This document shows positions 27,482-35,516 of a stretch of DNA of 64,000 nucleotides, piece after piece. Made by a program: the position numbers and the translations under genes. Below the pieces are notes generated by a model, which was not told the origin of the DNA, searched no databases, and worked only from the letters and a program-made list of their open reading frames with translations. The DNA comes from Pedobacter sp. N36a. GTDB taxonomy: Bacteria; Bacteroidota; Bacteroidia; Sphingobacteriales; Sphingobacteriaceae. Each line of letters starts with the position of its first letter. Position 1 is the first letter of the stretch. The stretch is from positions 62,001 through 126,000 of the forward strand of contig NZ_JACSZW010000012.1 of the NCBI RefSeq assembly GCF_014472395.1. The letters are read 5' to 3'.

Positions 27482-28531
27482 TTAAGTTACTGCATGTTTT
27501 TTTGCCTGGGCTATGGCTATATCCTCAGGGCTGGCTTTGATGCTTTGCTGCTGCAGTTCTGCTGAGGGTTCATTTTGTAATTCAATGTAAATTGGAAAAT
27601 GGTCGGAGTTAAAATTCGGTAGCCTTTTTATGTTGTGAAGTTTGAAATCTGTAGAAATAAAAGCATGATCTAATGGAAAGCGCATGAAAGGATAATGGGC
27701 ATGAAAAGAATTATAAAATCCACGTCCGCGTCTGGGATCAAGTAAGCCGCTCATTTTAAGAAATAATTCTGTAGTATAGCTCCAGGCTACATCATTCATA
27801 TCTCCAATCACAATGACAGGATCAGAACAGGCTTTAGCCATATCTGCAATAAGTAATAGCTCTTTATCGCGCTCCGTTGATCTTGGATTTTCATTGGGTA
27901 CTGGTGGAGTTGGATGTAAAGCATAAAGTTGTATGATTTGGCCACAGGGTAGTCTAATTTTTGTATGTATAGAAGGGATGTCGTCTTCCACAAGAAATTT
28001 CAGCTCCGGGCCAATAAGTTCATACTTTGAGTAAAGTATCATTCCATAGGTGTTTTCCTGAGGTATGCGGTAGTGGAACGGATGTGTTTTTTGAAGGCTG
28101 ATTGTCTGCTGCTCCCAGATTTTATTAGTTTCCAGTAATAAGATCAGGTCCGCTTCATTTTTGCTTAAAACATCAAGACAGCCTTGGAAGTTGGTGTTAT
28201 CCTGAAATACATTTGAGATGATAATGCTGATACTCTGACCAGAAATATAGTTCTTACTCCATAAAATGTGTTTTTTACCAAATGGAGTAAAAGGGATAAT
28301 TTGATAGCCTAGAAAAGCCAGATTCAGCGATAGTAAGCCTATTAGCATCCATTGCGGTAGAAGGTATTCAGTATAAAAAAAAATAACGAGAATTAAGGTA
28401 GCTGCTGTCGTAACAAATTTTTGTAATCTAGGGTAGTCGAATACTCTGAATATCCAGTAATCATTTCTGATTAAAGAAAGCAGGGAAAATGACAAAAGAA
28501 TGCAACTGAGAAAAAGTAAAAAAATATTCAT
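27482..28531 (-). CDS. Endonuclease/exonuclease/phosphatase family protein with membrane N-terminus
   Basis: A 349-residue protein. The first about 85 residues form three hydrophobic segments (IFLLFLSCILLSFSLLSL, a second near 45-60, LIGLLSLNLAFLGYQ near 65-85), so the catalytic domain is anchored to the inner membrane. The EEP fold follows: NVFQD, LLLETN (metal Glu), LYALHPTPP, VIGDMNDVAWS (catalytic Asp/Asn) and the terminal NSDHFPIYIEL (Asp-His). Substrates in this superfamily range from DNA to phospholipids and sugars; a membrane-bound member could act as a phosphodiesterase. A single-gene unit convergent with the DUF4440-like gene. Confidence 0.87.
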   Translation of the reverse strand: MNIFLLFLSCILLSFSLLSLIRNDYWIFRVFDYPRLQKFVTTAATLILVIFFYTEYLLPQWMLIGLLSLNLAFLGYQIIPFTPFGKKHILWSKNYISGQSISIIISNVFQDNTNFQGCLDVLSKNEADLILLLETNKIWEQQTISLQKTHPFHYRIPQENTYGMILYSKYELIGPELKFLVEDDIPSIHTKIRLPCGQIIQLYALHPTPPVPNENPRSTERDKELLLIADMAKACSDPVIVIGDMNDVAWSYTTELFLKMSGLLDPRRGRGFYNSFHAHYPFMRFPLDHAFISTDFKLHNIKRLPNFNSDHFPIYIELQNEPSAELQQQSIKASPEDIAIAQAKKHAVT

Positions 28532-28635
28532 GCGTGTTTTTTAACCAAAAATACTGGTGTGCTGACAATTATTATGCCTACTTACTTTTCAGTAAAACAT
28601 AAGATAGGCTTTTATAAAGCCTACCTGAGTCGTAT

Positions 28636-28992
28636 TTATAGGAGTTTTTGGATTTTCTCGATCAGTACATTAATATCAAAAGGTTTGGGCAGATAGTCAT
28701 CTGCCCCTGTTTTTTTTGCAATTGCCGCTCCATCATTGCTGGCAGAGTACATAATTACCGGCAGCTTTTGGAATTTTGGATCTGCTCGGAGGTTTTTTAA
28801 GACTTGATCACCCGAAAGTAAGGGCATCCAAATGTCCAGTAATAGAATGTCAGGTTTTTCCCTTTCCATGGCTTTAATCAATTTCATGCTGTTTGCTTCT
28901 GTGCAAACTCGATAACCAAAATCTTCTACAATTAGTTCCATCATTTCAAGAATGCCTTTATCGTCATCACAAATCATTACTTTCTTATCCAT
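28636..28992 (-). CDS. Single-domain response regulator
   Basis: A 118-residue stand-alone receiver: acidic pair in ICDDDKG, phospho-acceptor Asp53 in LLLDIWMPLLSG, Thr/Ser switch region YSASND and Lys in DYLPKPFDI. No output domain. It starts 4 bases after the stop of the LOV kinase gene, so they form an operon and the kinase is its likely phosphodonor. It may relay phosphate to a further partner or act by protein contact. Confidence 0.93.
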   Translation of the reverse strand: MDKKVMICDDDKGILEMMELIVEDFGYRVCTEANSMKLIKAMEREKPDILLLDIWMPLLSGDQVLKNLRADPKFQKLPVIMYSASNDGAAIAKKTGADDYLPKPFDINVLIEKIQKLL

Positions 28993-28996
28993 TTGT

Positions 28997-30514
28997 TTAA
29001 GATTTTGTAGGGTTTAACGGTAGGGTGAAGCTAAATAGGGCGCCTGTTCCAGGTTTACTCTCTGCCCATAAGGTACCTTGATGGTTTTTGATAATCTGCT
29101 CGCAGATATACAAACCTATGCCCATTCCGGGATAGTTTTTTTGAATTTCACCTACTCGGTAAAATCGCTGGAAGATTTTCTTCAATTCTTCTTCCTTAAT
29201 GCCCATTCCATGGTCTTTTACGGAAACTTTAATAAAATTACTGACTCTGGAGATATGGACTTCAACGATATTAGATTCTGGTGAATATTTAATTGCGTTA
29301 CTGATCAGATTGGTTAGCACTTGAATGAGATGGGATTCATCGCCATAATAACAAATGCCTGTTTTACCTTTAATAGTAATTTGATGGCATGGACTGGCTG
29401 ATTGTATACCCTCTATGGTATCCAGGATCATTTTGTCAAAATCAAATGGTTCCTTATGCAATTCGATATTACCGCTTTGTATTCTGGAAACATCCAACAG
29501 CTCAGACAGGAGTTGGTTCAGGCGACCTACATAGCTGCCTGTCTTGTTGACTACTGTTCTGAATTTATCTGAAGCATTTTCAGGCATAAGCCTCTGGATC
29601 ATCTGCATGTAACCAACAACGGTGGTTAAAGGTGTTTTAAGTTCATGACTTGCAATGGACAGAAAATCATCTTTTCGCTGCTCAATAGCTTTTCGCTCAG
29701 TAATGTCCTCGATAGCCAGTAAAATCCGGTCTTTAAATTGTCCTTCCAGCTCTACGCGGTGGGCATTAAGCAGCATCAATTTGCTACCTATGTGTGGAAA
29801 TTCATATTCTACTTCATAATCTAATACCGGATTGTTGTTGGGAAGGATTTCTTCCATCATGGTTTTAAGTTCTGGGATGTTCCATTGACCATTACCAAGT
29901 TCGTATAATTGTTTTCCTTTTGTGTCATTTAGGGAAACTTTAAAGGTATTTAGAAAGTGCTGGTTGGCGCTCAATACATAGTAGTTTTTATCCATGACGA
30001 TCAGGCTTTCGCGAATGGTTTCAACTATGCTGGATAAATATTCTTCACTTTGCTGTAGCATCTGGGTTCGTTCGGCTACTTTTTGCTCAATTTCTTTAAA
30101 ATTCATTTCCAGCGCATGTTCAGCCTTTTTCCTTTTGCTGATGTCGTTTTGAATTCCTATGAAATGGGTGATTTGACCCGAGGCATCTTTTACTGCTGAA
30201 ATATGCAGCTCATTGTAGAAGAGCTTTCCTTGTTTATTATAGTTTCGAATTTCTACTACACAGTTTTTTCCTGCAGCTAAAGCCTGTTTTATCGTAAAAC
30301 GTGCCTGTTGATCTCTGTCCTGATCTTGGAGGAATCGACAATTATGTCCTATGATTTCTGCGCGGCTGTAACCTGAAATTTCTTCAAAAGCAGGGTTACA
30401 GAAAATGATCGGGTTATCGGGCAACAGGTTATCAGTAATTACAATTCCTGTATTGGCCGCCTCTAGTACCTTGACCAGAATAAGCGACTCGGGTATAATA
30501 TGATCTAAATTCAA
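28997..30514 (-). CDS. LOV-domain blue-light histidine kinase
   Basis: A 505-residue soluble sensor kinase. The first PAS domain (about residues 15-130) is a LOV domain: the flavin-adduct motif GHNCRFLQ is intact with Cys59, and the other FMN contacts fit (Asn91 in RNYNKQG, Asn101 in FYNEL, Gln122 in IGIQNDIS). A coiled coil and a second PAS domain (about 165-270) follow, then HisKA with His290 (SHELKTP) and an HATPase domain to the C-terminus (NLISNAIKYSPE, GMGIGLYI). No membrane helix. Blue light should form a Cys-flavin bond and change kinase activity towards the adjacent receiver. It lies 7 kb from the photolyase cluster, a plausible physiological partner. Confidence 0.92.
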   Translation of the reverse strand: MNLDHIIPESLILVKVLEAANTGIVITDNLLPDNPIIFCNPAFEEISGYSRAEIIGHNCRFLQDQDRDQQARFTIKQALAAGKNCVVEIRNYNKQGKLFYNELHISAVKDASGQITHFIGIQNDISKRKKAEHALEMNFKEIEQKVAERTQMLQQSEEYLSSIVETIRESLIVMDKNYYVLSANQHFLNTFKVSLNDTKGKQLYELGNGQWNIPELKTMMEEILPNNNPVLDYEVEYEFPHIGSKLMLLNAHRVELEGQFKDRILLAIEDITERKAIEQRKDDFLSIASHELKTPLTTVVGYMQMIQRLMPENASDKFRTVVNKTGSYVGRLNQLLSELLDVSRIQSGNIELHKEPFDFDKMILDTIEGIQSASPCHQITIKGKTGICYYGDESHLIQVLTNLISNAIKYSPESNIVEVHISRVSNFIKVSVKDHGMGIKEEELKKIFQRFYRVGEIQKNYPGMGIGLYICEQIIKNHQGTLWAESKPGTGALFSFTLPLNPTKS

Positions 30515-30647
30515 ATGGCTTAAAATTTTACAACTAATAACTCCTTCAAGGCTGGTTTTGTTTAGCCTGGCTAAAAATTAGGGTCATTTTTTGACTATTT
30601 TAATTAAGCTAAATTTTGAATTTATCCCCTTAAGCTTGCATTTCTAA

Positions 30648-30761
30648 GTTCCAGAGCTGCTGTATTTGGATGATTTTTTGCTGAAACCATTTTCTGTTGA
30701 GCAGCTGAAAGAAAAGCTAGATCAAATTGTCAGAATGGGACATAGCAATTACCAGGCTTAA
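30648..30761 (+). pseudogene. C-terminal fragment of a response-regulator receiver
   Basis: An open stretch on the plus strand reads YLDDFLLKPFSVEQLKEKLDQIV and ends at TAA 30759-30761. DDFLLKPF is the receiver segment around the conserved Lys, but everything upstream (the Asp motif) is missing. It lies between two minus-strand kinase genes. A gene relict. Confidence 0.55.
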
Positions 30762-30773
30762 TAGTAAATATAT

Positions 30774-32222
30774 TTAAATCACATCTAGGTCAAAATAGAA
30801 TATGGAGCCGTTTTCTCCATCACTGATAATGCTTATTTGACTCTGATGTGCTTTAATGATCTCCTGAGAGAGATACAAGCCCATACCAAAACCGTCTATA
30901 TTTCTCGCTTTTGTATGATTTGATCTTGAAAAACGTTTGAACAGGTCTTGTTGGTTGTGGAGAGAGATGCCTATGCCATAATCCTGAACCGATAGCCTTA
31001 CGCTTTTTTTGCCTTCATCTACCTGTAGATTAAGGTGTATGGTATCCGCATCAGGTGAGTATTTTATGGCATTAGTTATCAAGTTGGTGATCGCCTGTGC
31101 GATGCGTGCGCGATCTGCCATTACCCTGACGTCGCTGATTTCCTGCAGTATGATTTGATGGTTGGCAGTTTCAGCTATTTCAGCAGCTATTTCCAGGACC
31201 AATTCTAACAATACAAAAGGTTCTTTGTTGAGGTTAATATTTCCGGCATTAAAGGCTGAAACATCCAACAGCAGCGAGGTGAGCTTATTGAGCTGGTCAG
31301 ACTGATGGAGAATTCGTTTGAGAATTTTGTTGACCCGATCATTGCTTTTGCCTTTCAGTTCCAGACCTAGTAATTGTGTATAGGAGCGGATCACTGAAAT
31401 GGGGGTTTTGAGTTCATGGCTGGCGATGTTCATGAAATCTTCTTTGGCCTGCTCGAGTTTGCGTCCAAAGGTGACGTCCTCAAATGTGAGTAGAAATTGG
31501 CCAATTGATTTGAATGTTTGAAAAACCTTGCGGCTGGAAACCAGTAATATATGTTCTTCATCCGTTTCTTTTTGAGGATGAATTAGTTCGAGGTTTTCGA
31601 AGCTGTCATAACTTTGCATTTGCTCTTTTAGCGCCTGGGGGTCGAGAGATCTGGACAGCACCTCGAACAGGTTTAGGTTTTCGACTTCATGCTTGTCTAA
31701 ATTGAATAACTTAAAAAAGGATTTACTAGCAGAATTAATACTCAAATCAGCATTTAAAATAAGAATGGGTTCTTTAGAGGTCTCGACAATACTTTGAGCA
31801 TATTTTCTGGCTTCTAATACTTCTTCTTCTGCCTGCTTGCGATTACTTAGGTTTCTAAGGATTTTGGTAAAACCAATATGCTTTTGGTCATTGTCATATA
31901 AAGGAAAAACTAGACCGCTGGCCCAAAACAAACTTCCATCTTTTCTTTGATGATATCGCTCGTCCTGACCTCTTCCTTTTTCCATTGCCTCTGTGAATTC
32001 ATGTTCTGGAATTTCATTCTTGCGATCCTCATCTGTGAAGATGATCTTGGCAGACTGGCCGCATATTTCTTGCTCAACATAGCCGAGCACATTTTCGGCT
32101 CCTTTATTCCAACTAGTCACAATTCCTTGTTTGTCAGTAGTAAATACACCATAATCTTCTAGGCTTTCTAAAATGTTTTTATGAAAATCTAGACTGAAAT
32201 GCGGATAGTTTATTGTGCTCAT
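30774..32222 (-). CDS. PAS-domain sensor histidine kinase
   Basis: A 482-residue soluble kinase with PAS (about 12-130; EQEICGQSAKIIFTDEDR, which lacks the LOV cysteine motif), a second PAS (about 140-240), HisKA with His269 (SHELKTP) and HATPase (NLITNAIKYSPDADT, GFGMGLYLSQE). No receiver or output gene follows directly, so the partner is unknown; the nearest receiver is at 28636. The gap upstream (32223-32472) contains nothing convincing apart from a degenerate half-palindrome at 32438. Confidence 0.9.
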   Translation of the reverse strand: MSTINYPHFSLDFHKNILESLEDYGVFTTDKQGIVTSWNKGAENVLGYVEQEICGQSAKIIFTDEDRKNEIPEHEFTEAMEKGRGQDERYHQRKDGSLFWASGLVFPLYDNDQKHIGFTKILRNLSNRKQAEEEVLEARKYAQSIVETSKEPILILNADLSINSASKSFFKLFNLDKHEVENLNLFEVLSRSLDPQALKEQMQSYDSFENLELIHPQKETDEEHILLVSSRKVFQTFKSIGQFLLTFEDVTFGRKLEQAKEDFMNIASHELKTPISVIRSYTQLLGLELKGKSNDRVNKILKRILHQSDQLNKLTSLLLDVSAFNAGNINLNKEPFVLLELVLEIAAEIAETANHQIILQEISDVRVMADRARIAQAITNLITNAIKYSPDADTIHLNLQVDEGKKSVRLSVQDYGIGISLHNQQDLFKRFSRSNHTKARNIDGFGMGLYLSQEIIKAHQSQISIISDGENGSIFYFDLDVI

Positions 32223-32472
32223 AGTTGTTTTTATAAAGGAAGGTAGGAAAGGGCGAAACGATGCCCACTATTGGCAAAATTACGTTTTAATTTGATTCTA
32301 TTGATTCTTTCGCAGTAGCGGATTTTAATTCTTTGAGGATTTGGAATACTAAAATTTCTTTGGGTGTTATGGATAGGTTAAAATGCTTCTTCAAGGTGGA
32401 TTAGATACTCTATTGAACTTCAGGTGGATTCCGTTCATGATACAAATCTAAGTGTCTCAGGAATGATTAAAC

Positions 32473-32504
32473 AAAAAAAACACCCACCTGCAAAGGTGGG
32501 TGTT
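32473..32504 (-). terminator. Rho-independent terminator of the cold-shock gene
   Basis: AACACCCACC (32479-32488) pairs perfectly with GGTGGGTGTT (32495-32504) around a 6-nt loop. Read on the minus strand the hairpin is followed by a run of T (complement of the A-run at 32473-32480). It lies 25 bases after the stop of the cold-shock gene. Confidence 0.92.
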
Positions 32505-32529
32505 CTACTTATCTGTGAAGAAAAGCTAA

Positions 32530-32721
32530 TTAGCTAATTTTAACATTAATAGCATTTAAGCCTTTTCTACCTTGCTCGATGTCATAGCTTACTGAATCGT
32601 TCTCACGAATTTCTTCCATTAAGCCTGAAGAATGAACAAAGATTTCGCCATCACCATTTGCTGGTACGATAAATCCAAAACCTTTTGTCTCATTGAAAAA
32701 TTTTACTGTTCCTTGTTGCAT
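32530..32721 (-). CDS. Cold-shock domain protein (CspA family)
   Basis: A 63-residue OB-fold nucleic-acid chaperone. RNP1 is KGFGFIV and RNP2 is EIFVHSSG; the start GTVKFFNETKGFGFI is typical. It melts RNA secondary structure in cold or growth transitions. It has a good promoter, a 20-30-nt leader and its own terminator, so it is a monocistronic, probably strongly expressed gene. Confidence 0.96.
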   Translation of the reverse strand: MQQGTVKFFNETKGFGFIVPANGDGEIFVHSSGLMEEIRENDSVSYDIEQGRKGLNAINVKIS

Positions 32722-32743
32722 TATATTGTATTTAAATTATATG

Positions 32744-32774
32744 TAAATATAATAAAATTTATTGGAATGTCAAA
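32744..32774 (-). promoter_or_regulatory. Bacteroidota-type promoter of the cold-shock gene
   Basis: On the minus strand TTTG (32774-32771) is followed after exactly 19 bases by TATATTTA (32751-32744), matching the Bacteroidota consensus TTTG-N19-TAnnTTTG in all but the last base. It lies about 23-53 bases upstream of the start codon. The same bases also fit TTTGAC-N17-TATATT. Confidence 0.75.
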
Positions 32775-32799
32775 TAAAATTTTTTAACGCTAGTTGTTT

Positions 32800-32847
32800 T
32801 TAAAATAAAATTTGTCATAATTTTAAAATATAAAATTATTTTTTGCG
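32800..32847 (+). repeat. 48-bp dispersed repeat, copy 1
   Basis: TTAAAATAAAATTTG to TATTTTTTGCG. It matches 57554-57601 at 43 of 48 positions without gaps by my count. This copy lies upstream of the cold-shock gene, pointing away from it. No gene is encoded. Confidence 0.7.
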
Positions 32848-33096
32848 CAGGTGCTTTTTGGTTTGACATTATCAACTGCGGGCAAGCGAATGGGTGCGGT
32901 GAGGGGGCTATTTTATAACAAATCCTTGAAGACTGGTTTTGGCCGGATAAAGTCTTTGATTGGTAAAAGGGATAAAATCCATTTAAAGTTTTTCTATAAG
33001 TAAAACTGAATGATCTTGGCGCTTAATAAAGGCTCCTATTGTTCTAAAAGTTTGATGATTCTTTCCCATGTCTGTAGTCGTTCAAAAGGAGGTGTA

Positions 33097-33145
33097 AATA
33101 AACTGTGTCCGCTAGTTACTGATTAACTTAGAGACACAGTTTATT
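33097..33145. repeat. 13-bp perfect inverted repeat in a 510-bp gene-free stretch
   Basis: AATAAACTGTGTC (33097-33109) is complementary to GACACAGTTTATT (33133-33145) with a 23-nt spacer. The arms, with the preceding GGAGGTGTA, recall terminal repeats of mutator/IS256-type elements, but this is from memory and the whole unit is only about 50 bp, so it may be a relict or MITE-like footprint. The rest of 32722-33231 holds the cold-shock promoter and the 48-bp repeat but no gene. Confidence 0.5.
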
Positions 33146-33231
33146 CCATTAGAAAAGCTAAAGCAGCAACCATCTGTAGGCAGATTTATACCATAGATTG
33201 CAACCGTTTATTTCCCGCCTTCGTACCGTTC

Positions 33232-33918
33232 TTAATTACCTGCCTTTAATGTTTCAAGCAGCAGTTTAGCCGTTGCCTCAGATGAGCCTGGATTTTGTCC
33301 GGTAATCAGTAAGCCGTCTTTCTTTACATAAGCACTCCAATCAGCGCCTTTACTATAAATTGCGCCTAAGTTTTTCAGTTCATCTTCTAAAAGGAAAGGA
33401 ACAACTTTAGTCAGTTGTACAGCTTCTTCTTCTGTATTTGAGAAACCCGTCACTTGTTTTCCTTTAACTAATGGCTCGCCATTCGATGTTTTTACCTGTA
33501 CTAGTGCCGCAGGGGCATGACATACAAAAGCAATAGGTTTGTTGTGTTGGTAAAAGCGCTCAATTAAAGAAATGGAACCTTTATCATTGGCCAAATCCCA
33601 GAGTGGACCATGACCACCCGGATAGAAAACAGCATCATAATCACCTTCATTTACTTCACTTAACTTTAAAGACTTAGCTAGCGCTGCTTTCAGTGCCTCA
33701 TCTGCATGGAAGCGTTTGGTGGCAGGAGTCTGATTTTCCGGACTGTCACTTTTAGGGTCTATTGGGGGCTGACCACCTTTAGGTGAGGCGATACTGAGCT
33801 CTACTCCGGCATCAGCCATCACATAGTAAGGTGCCGCAAATTCTTCTATCCAGAAACCAGTTTTTTGTCCAGTGTCACCTAAATCACTGTGGGATGTCAA
33901 TACGATTAATACTTTCAT
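33232..33918 (-). CDS. DJ-1/PfpI-family glutamine amidotransferase-like protein
   Basis: A 228-residue protein with the DJ-1/PfpI fold: nucleophile elbow AFVCHAPAAL with Cys133-His134, the YPGGHGPLWDLA loop at 99-110 and Glu26 (WIEEFAAPYY) near the active site. Relatives act as glyoxalase III/deglycase-like or chaperone enzymes protecting against methylglyoxal. It follows the MarR gene and the oxidoreductase relict on the minus strand, so it probably belongs to a MarR-controlled electrophile-defence unit. Confidence 0.9.
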   Translation of the reverse strand: MKVLIVLTSHSDLGDTGQKTGFWIEEFAAPYYVMADAGVELSIASPKGGQPPIDPKSDSPENQTPATKRFHADEALKAALAKSLKLSEVNEGDYDAVFYPGGHGPLWDLANDKGSISLIERFYQHNKPIAFVCHAPAALVQVKTSNGEPLVKGKQVTGFSNTEEEAVQLTKVVPFLLEDELKNLGAIYSKGADWSAYVKKDGLLITGQNPGSSEATAKLLLETLKAGN

Positions 33919-33933
33919 AACTTTTTTTTAAAA

Positions 33934-34251
33934 TTAATAACTCATTTTTACTATTTTCACTGCGTCTGCCGGTGCAAGTGTTTTATGTTCACCTAAGCCC
34001 CGCCAGCCTCTCCTGGTAAAGCGCTGAGCTACTTTTTCTGCAGTACCTTCGTAGGCAGGAGTGTAATCAGATAATTCGGTGTCTATCTCCAGGGAATGAA
34101 AAAATCCGACAGTTTTTTCAATTGCAACCTTTGCTATTTATTCAACGGAGCCTGTTCCTCTCCGGTAGGGGGATCTTTCTTCTATAAATTTGAAATCATC
34201 TGCAGTAGGTTTGCCAACCGGACGATTGTTTAACAGAATTACTTTATTCAT
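33934..34251 (-). pseudogene. Chimeric relict of two oxidoreductase genes
   Basis: One continuous 106-codon frame with an internal TAA. The first part (from 34251) reads MNKVILLNNRPVGKP, then DDFKFIEERSP, the N-terminus of MDR-type NADP-dependent oxidoreductases. After GSVE and the stop, it reads AKVAIEKTVGFFHSLEID, LSDYTPAYEGTAEKVAQRF, RGWRGLGEHKTLAP, ADAVKIVKMSY, the C-terminus of YqhD-type iron-containing alcohol dehydrogenases. A deletion seems to have joined the ends of two neighbouring genes. It lies between MarR and PfpI genes on the same strand. Confidence 0.7.
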
Positions 34252-34269
34252 GGGTATTTGTTTATTTTT

Positions 34270-34707
34270 TTAACTTCTTACTTTTTCGAGTAATTCATTT
34301 AAAATGTCTGCTTCTTTATCCTCCAAATTGATAAGGATACGATTAATAATGGTTCGTGCCTGTTGTTTTAAGACGGCACCTTCTGGGGTTAACTTTATAT
34401 AAACAACACGTTGATCGTTAGAGTTTTTCTCTTTTTCAATTAATCCTTTATCCATCAGTTTATTTAGCAGTCTTGAGGTATTTGGCATGCGGTCGATTAA
34501 CCGCCCAGTGATCAGATTCACCGTAGCAGTTTGCTCGGGTTGACCATATAGAATGCTCAGTACGTTGAATTGCTGAAGAGATAGGTTTGTGGGCTTTAAT
34601 GCTGAAGCAATACGGTTCAACACCCAATTAGAAGTGAAAATGATGTTTGTTAGTGCGCGCTGCTGAGGACTAACAAAAATATGCTTTATCTCTTGCTCTA
34701 TTTTCAT
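34270..34707 (-). CDS. MarR-family transcriptional regulator
   Basis: A 145-residue winged-helix repressor. The winged HTH occupies about residues 40-105 (LSLQQFNVLSILYGQ, VNLITGRLIDRMPNTSRLL, DQRVVYIKLTPEG with the basic wing), flanked by the dimerisation helices. A nearly perfect palindrome begins 5 bases upstream of its start and is the obvious autoregulatory operator. It probably senses an electrophile or oxidant and controls the relict oxidoreductase and the PfpI gene downstream. Confidence 0.92.
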   Translation of the reverse strand: MKIEQEIKHIFVSPQQRALTNIIFTSNWVLNRIASALKPTNLSLQQFNVLSILYGQPEQTATVNLITGRLIDRMPNTSRLLNKLMDKGLIEKEKNSNDQRVVYIKLTPEGAVLKQQARTIINRILINLEDKEADILNELLEKVRS

Positions 34708-34711
34708 ACAG

Positions 34712-34741
34712 CAAATATATCATCCATGGATGATATGTTTG
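34712..34741. promoter_or_regulatory. Palindromic operator upstream of the MarR gene
   Basis: ATATCATCCATGGATGATAT at 34717-34736 is a perfect 20-bp palindrome. Pairing continues outward (CAAA at 34712-34715 with TTTG at 34738-34741) after a single mismatch, giving 28 of 30 matching positions. It lies 5-34 bases before the MarR start, the usual position for autorepression. Confidence 0.8.
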
Positions 34742-34856
34742 GTCATTAAACTTTCATCTTTGTTTTGAAACACTGACAACTGCCTGATTCTTTATGCCAA
34801 AGAATTAACTTTGAGGCTTTCTAATCAAACGATTCATTTTGTAAATTTTAATATAA

Positions 34857-35438
34857 ATGTTTGAAGTTTTTTTTTCTCATATTCAGGAAAAGGTGTCACT
34901 GAATGAGGTCCAGAAGGATATCCTAAAGACGTTTTTTATTCCTAAAAAACTCAGAAAAAAACAGTATTTGCTGCAACAGGGTGATGTCTGTAAATACCTG
35001 TCATTTGTAGAGAAAGGTTTGCTTATGTCTTATAATGTTGACGATAAAGGCCTAGAACATATAAACATGTTCGCATTGGAGGGCTGGTGGTCATCAGATA
35101 TACATAGCTTTTTTACCCATGAAAATGCTGTTATTAATATTGAGGCCTTAGAGGATACTGAAATTTTAATGATATCGTCGGAATCATTTGAGGAAATGAC
35201 TTTAAAAGTTCCTATAATGGATCGCTACTTTCGTATCCTTTTTCAAAACAGCCTTTTCACTAAAGAGCGCAGGTTAATTAGTTCTATTAGTCATACTGCG
35301 CAGGAGAAATATATAAAATTTGTAGAAAGTAATCCAGCCCTTGTTCAAAGGGTTCCTCAAAATATGATTGCCTCATATTTGGGGATAGCTCCTGAAACTT
35401 TAAGTCGAATCAAGAAGAATATCGCACTTGGTAAGTAA
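34857..35438 (+). CDS. Crp/Fnr-family transcriptional regulator
   Basis: A 193-residue protein with an N-terminal cyclic-nucleotide-binding-like beta roll (about 20-115; KQYLLQQGDVCKYLSFVEKGLL) and a C-terminal HTH (about 145-190; VPQNMIASYLGIAPETLSRIKK). The Arg-Ser of a true cAMP pocket is not evident, so the ligand is unknown. This short Bacteroidota subtype often regulates the next gene; here an NmrA-like reductase follows 78 bases downstream on the same strand. Confidence 0.9.
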   Translation: MFEVFFSHIQEKVSLNEVQKDILKTFFIPKKLRKKQYLLQQGDVCKYLSFVEKGLLMSYNVDDKGLEHINMFALEGWWSSDIHSFFTHENAVINIEALEDTEILMISSESFEEMTLKVPIMDRYFRILFQNSLFTKERRLISSISHTAQEKYIKFVESNPALVQRVPQNMIASYLGIAPETLSRIKKNIALGK

Positions 35439-35516
35439 AACTCTATTGACCTGGGTTAAGCCTATTTAATGATTTAGATCAAGTGGTCTCTTATTTATAA
35501 CAGGTAATTTTGGTTC

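Noticed and set aside
27358..27540. 60-codon hydrophobic open frame
   Set aside because: No recognisable family; it overlaps the end of the convergent phosphatase-family gene and may be chance or debris.
30774..32222. Second kinase as another LOV receptor
   Set aside because: The corresponding PAS motif reads GQSAKIIF, without the adduct cysteine.
32438..32449. TGATACAAATCT upstream of the PAS kinase
   Set aside because: Right half is degenerate and no partner at the 22-bp position.
32863..32875. TTGACATTATCAA as another Crp/Fnr-type box
   Set aside because: The spacer is 5 rather than 6 and there is no partner box 22 bp away.
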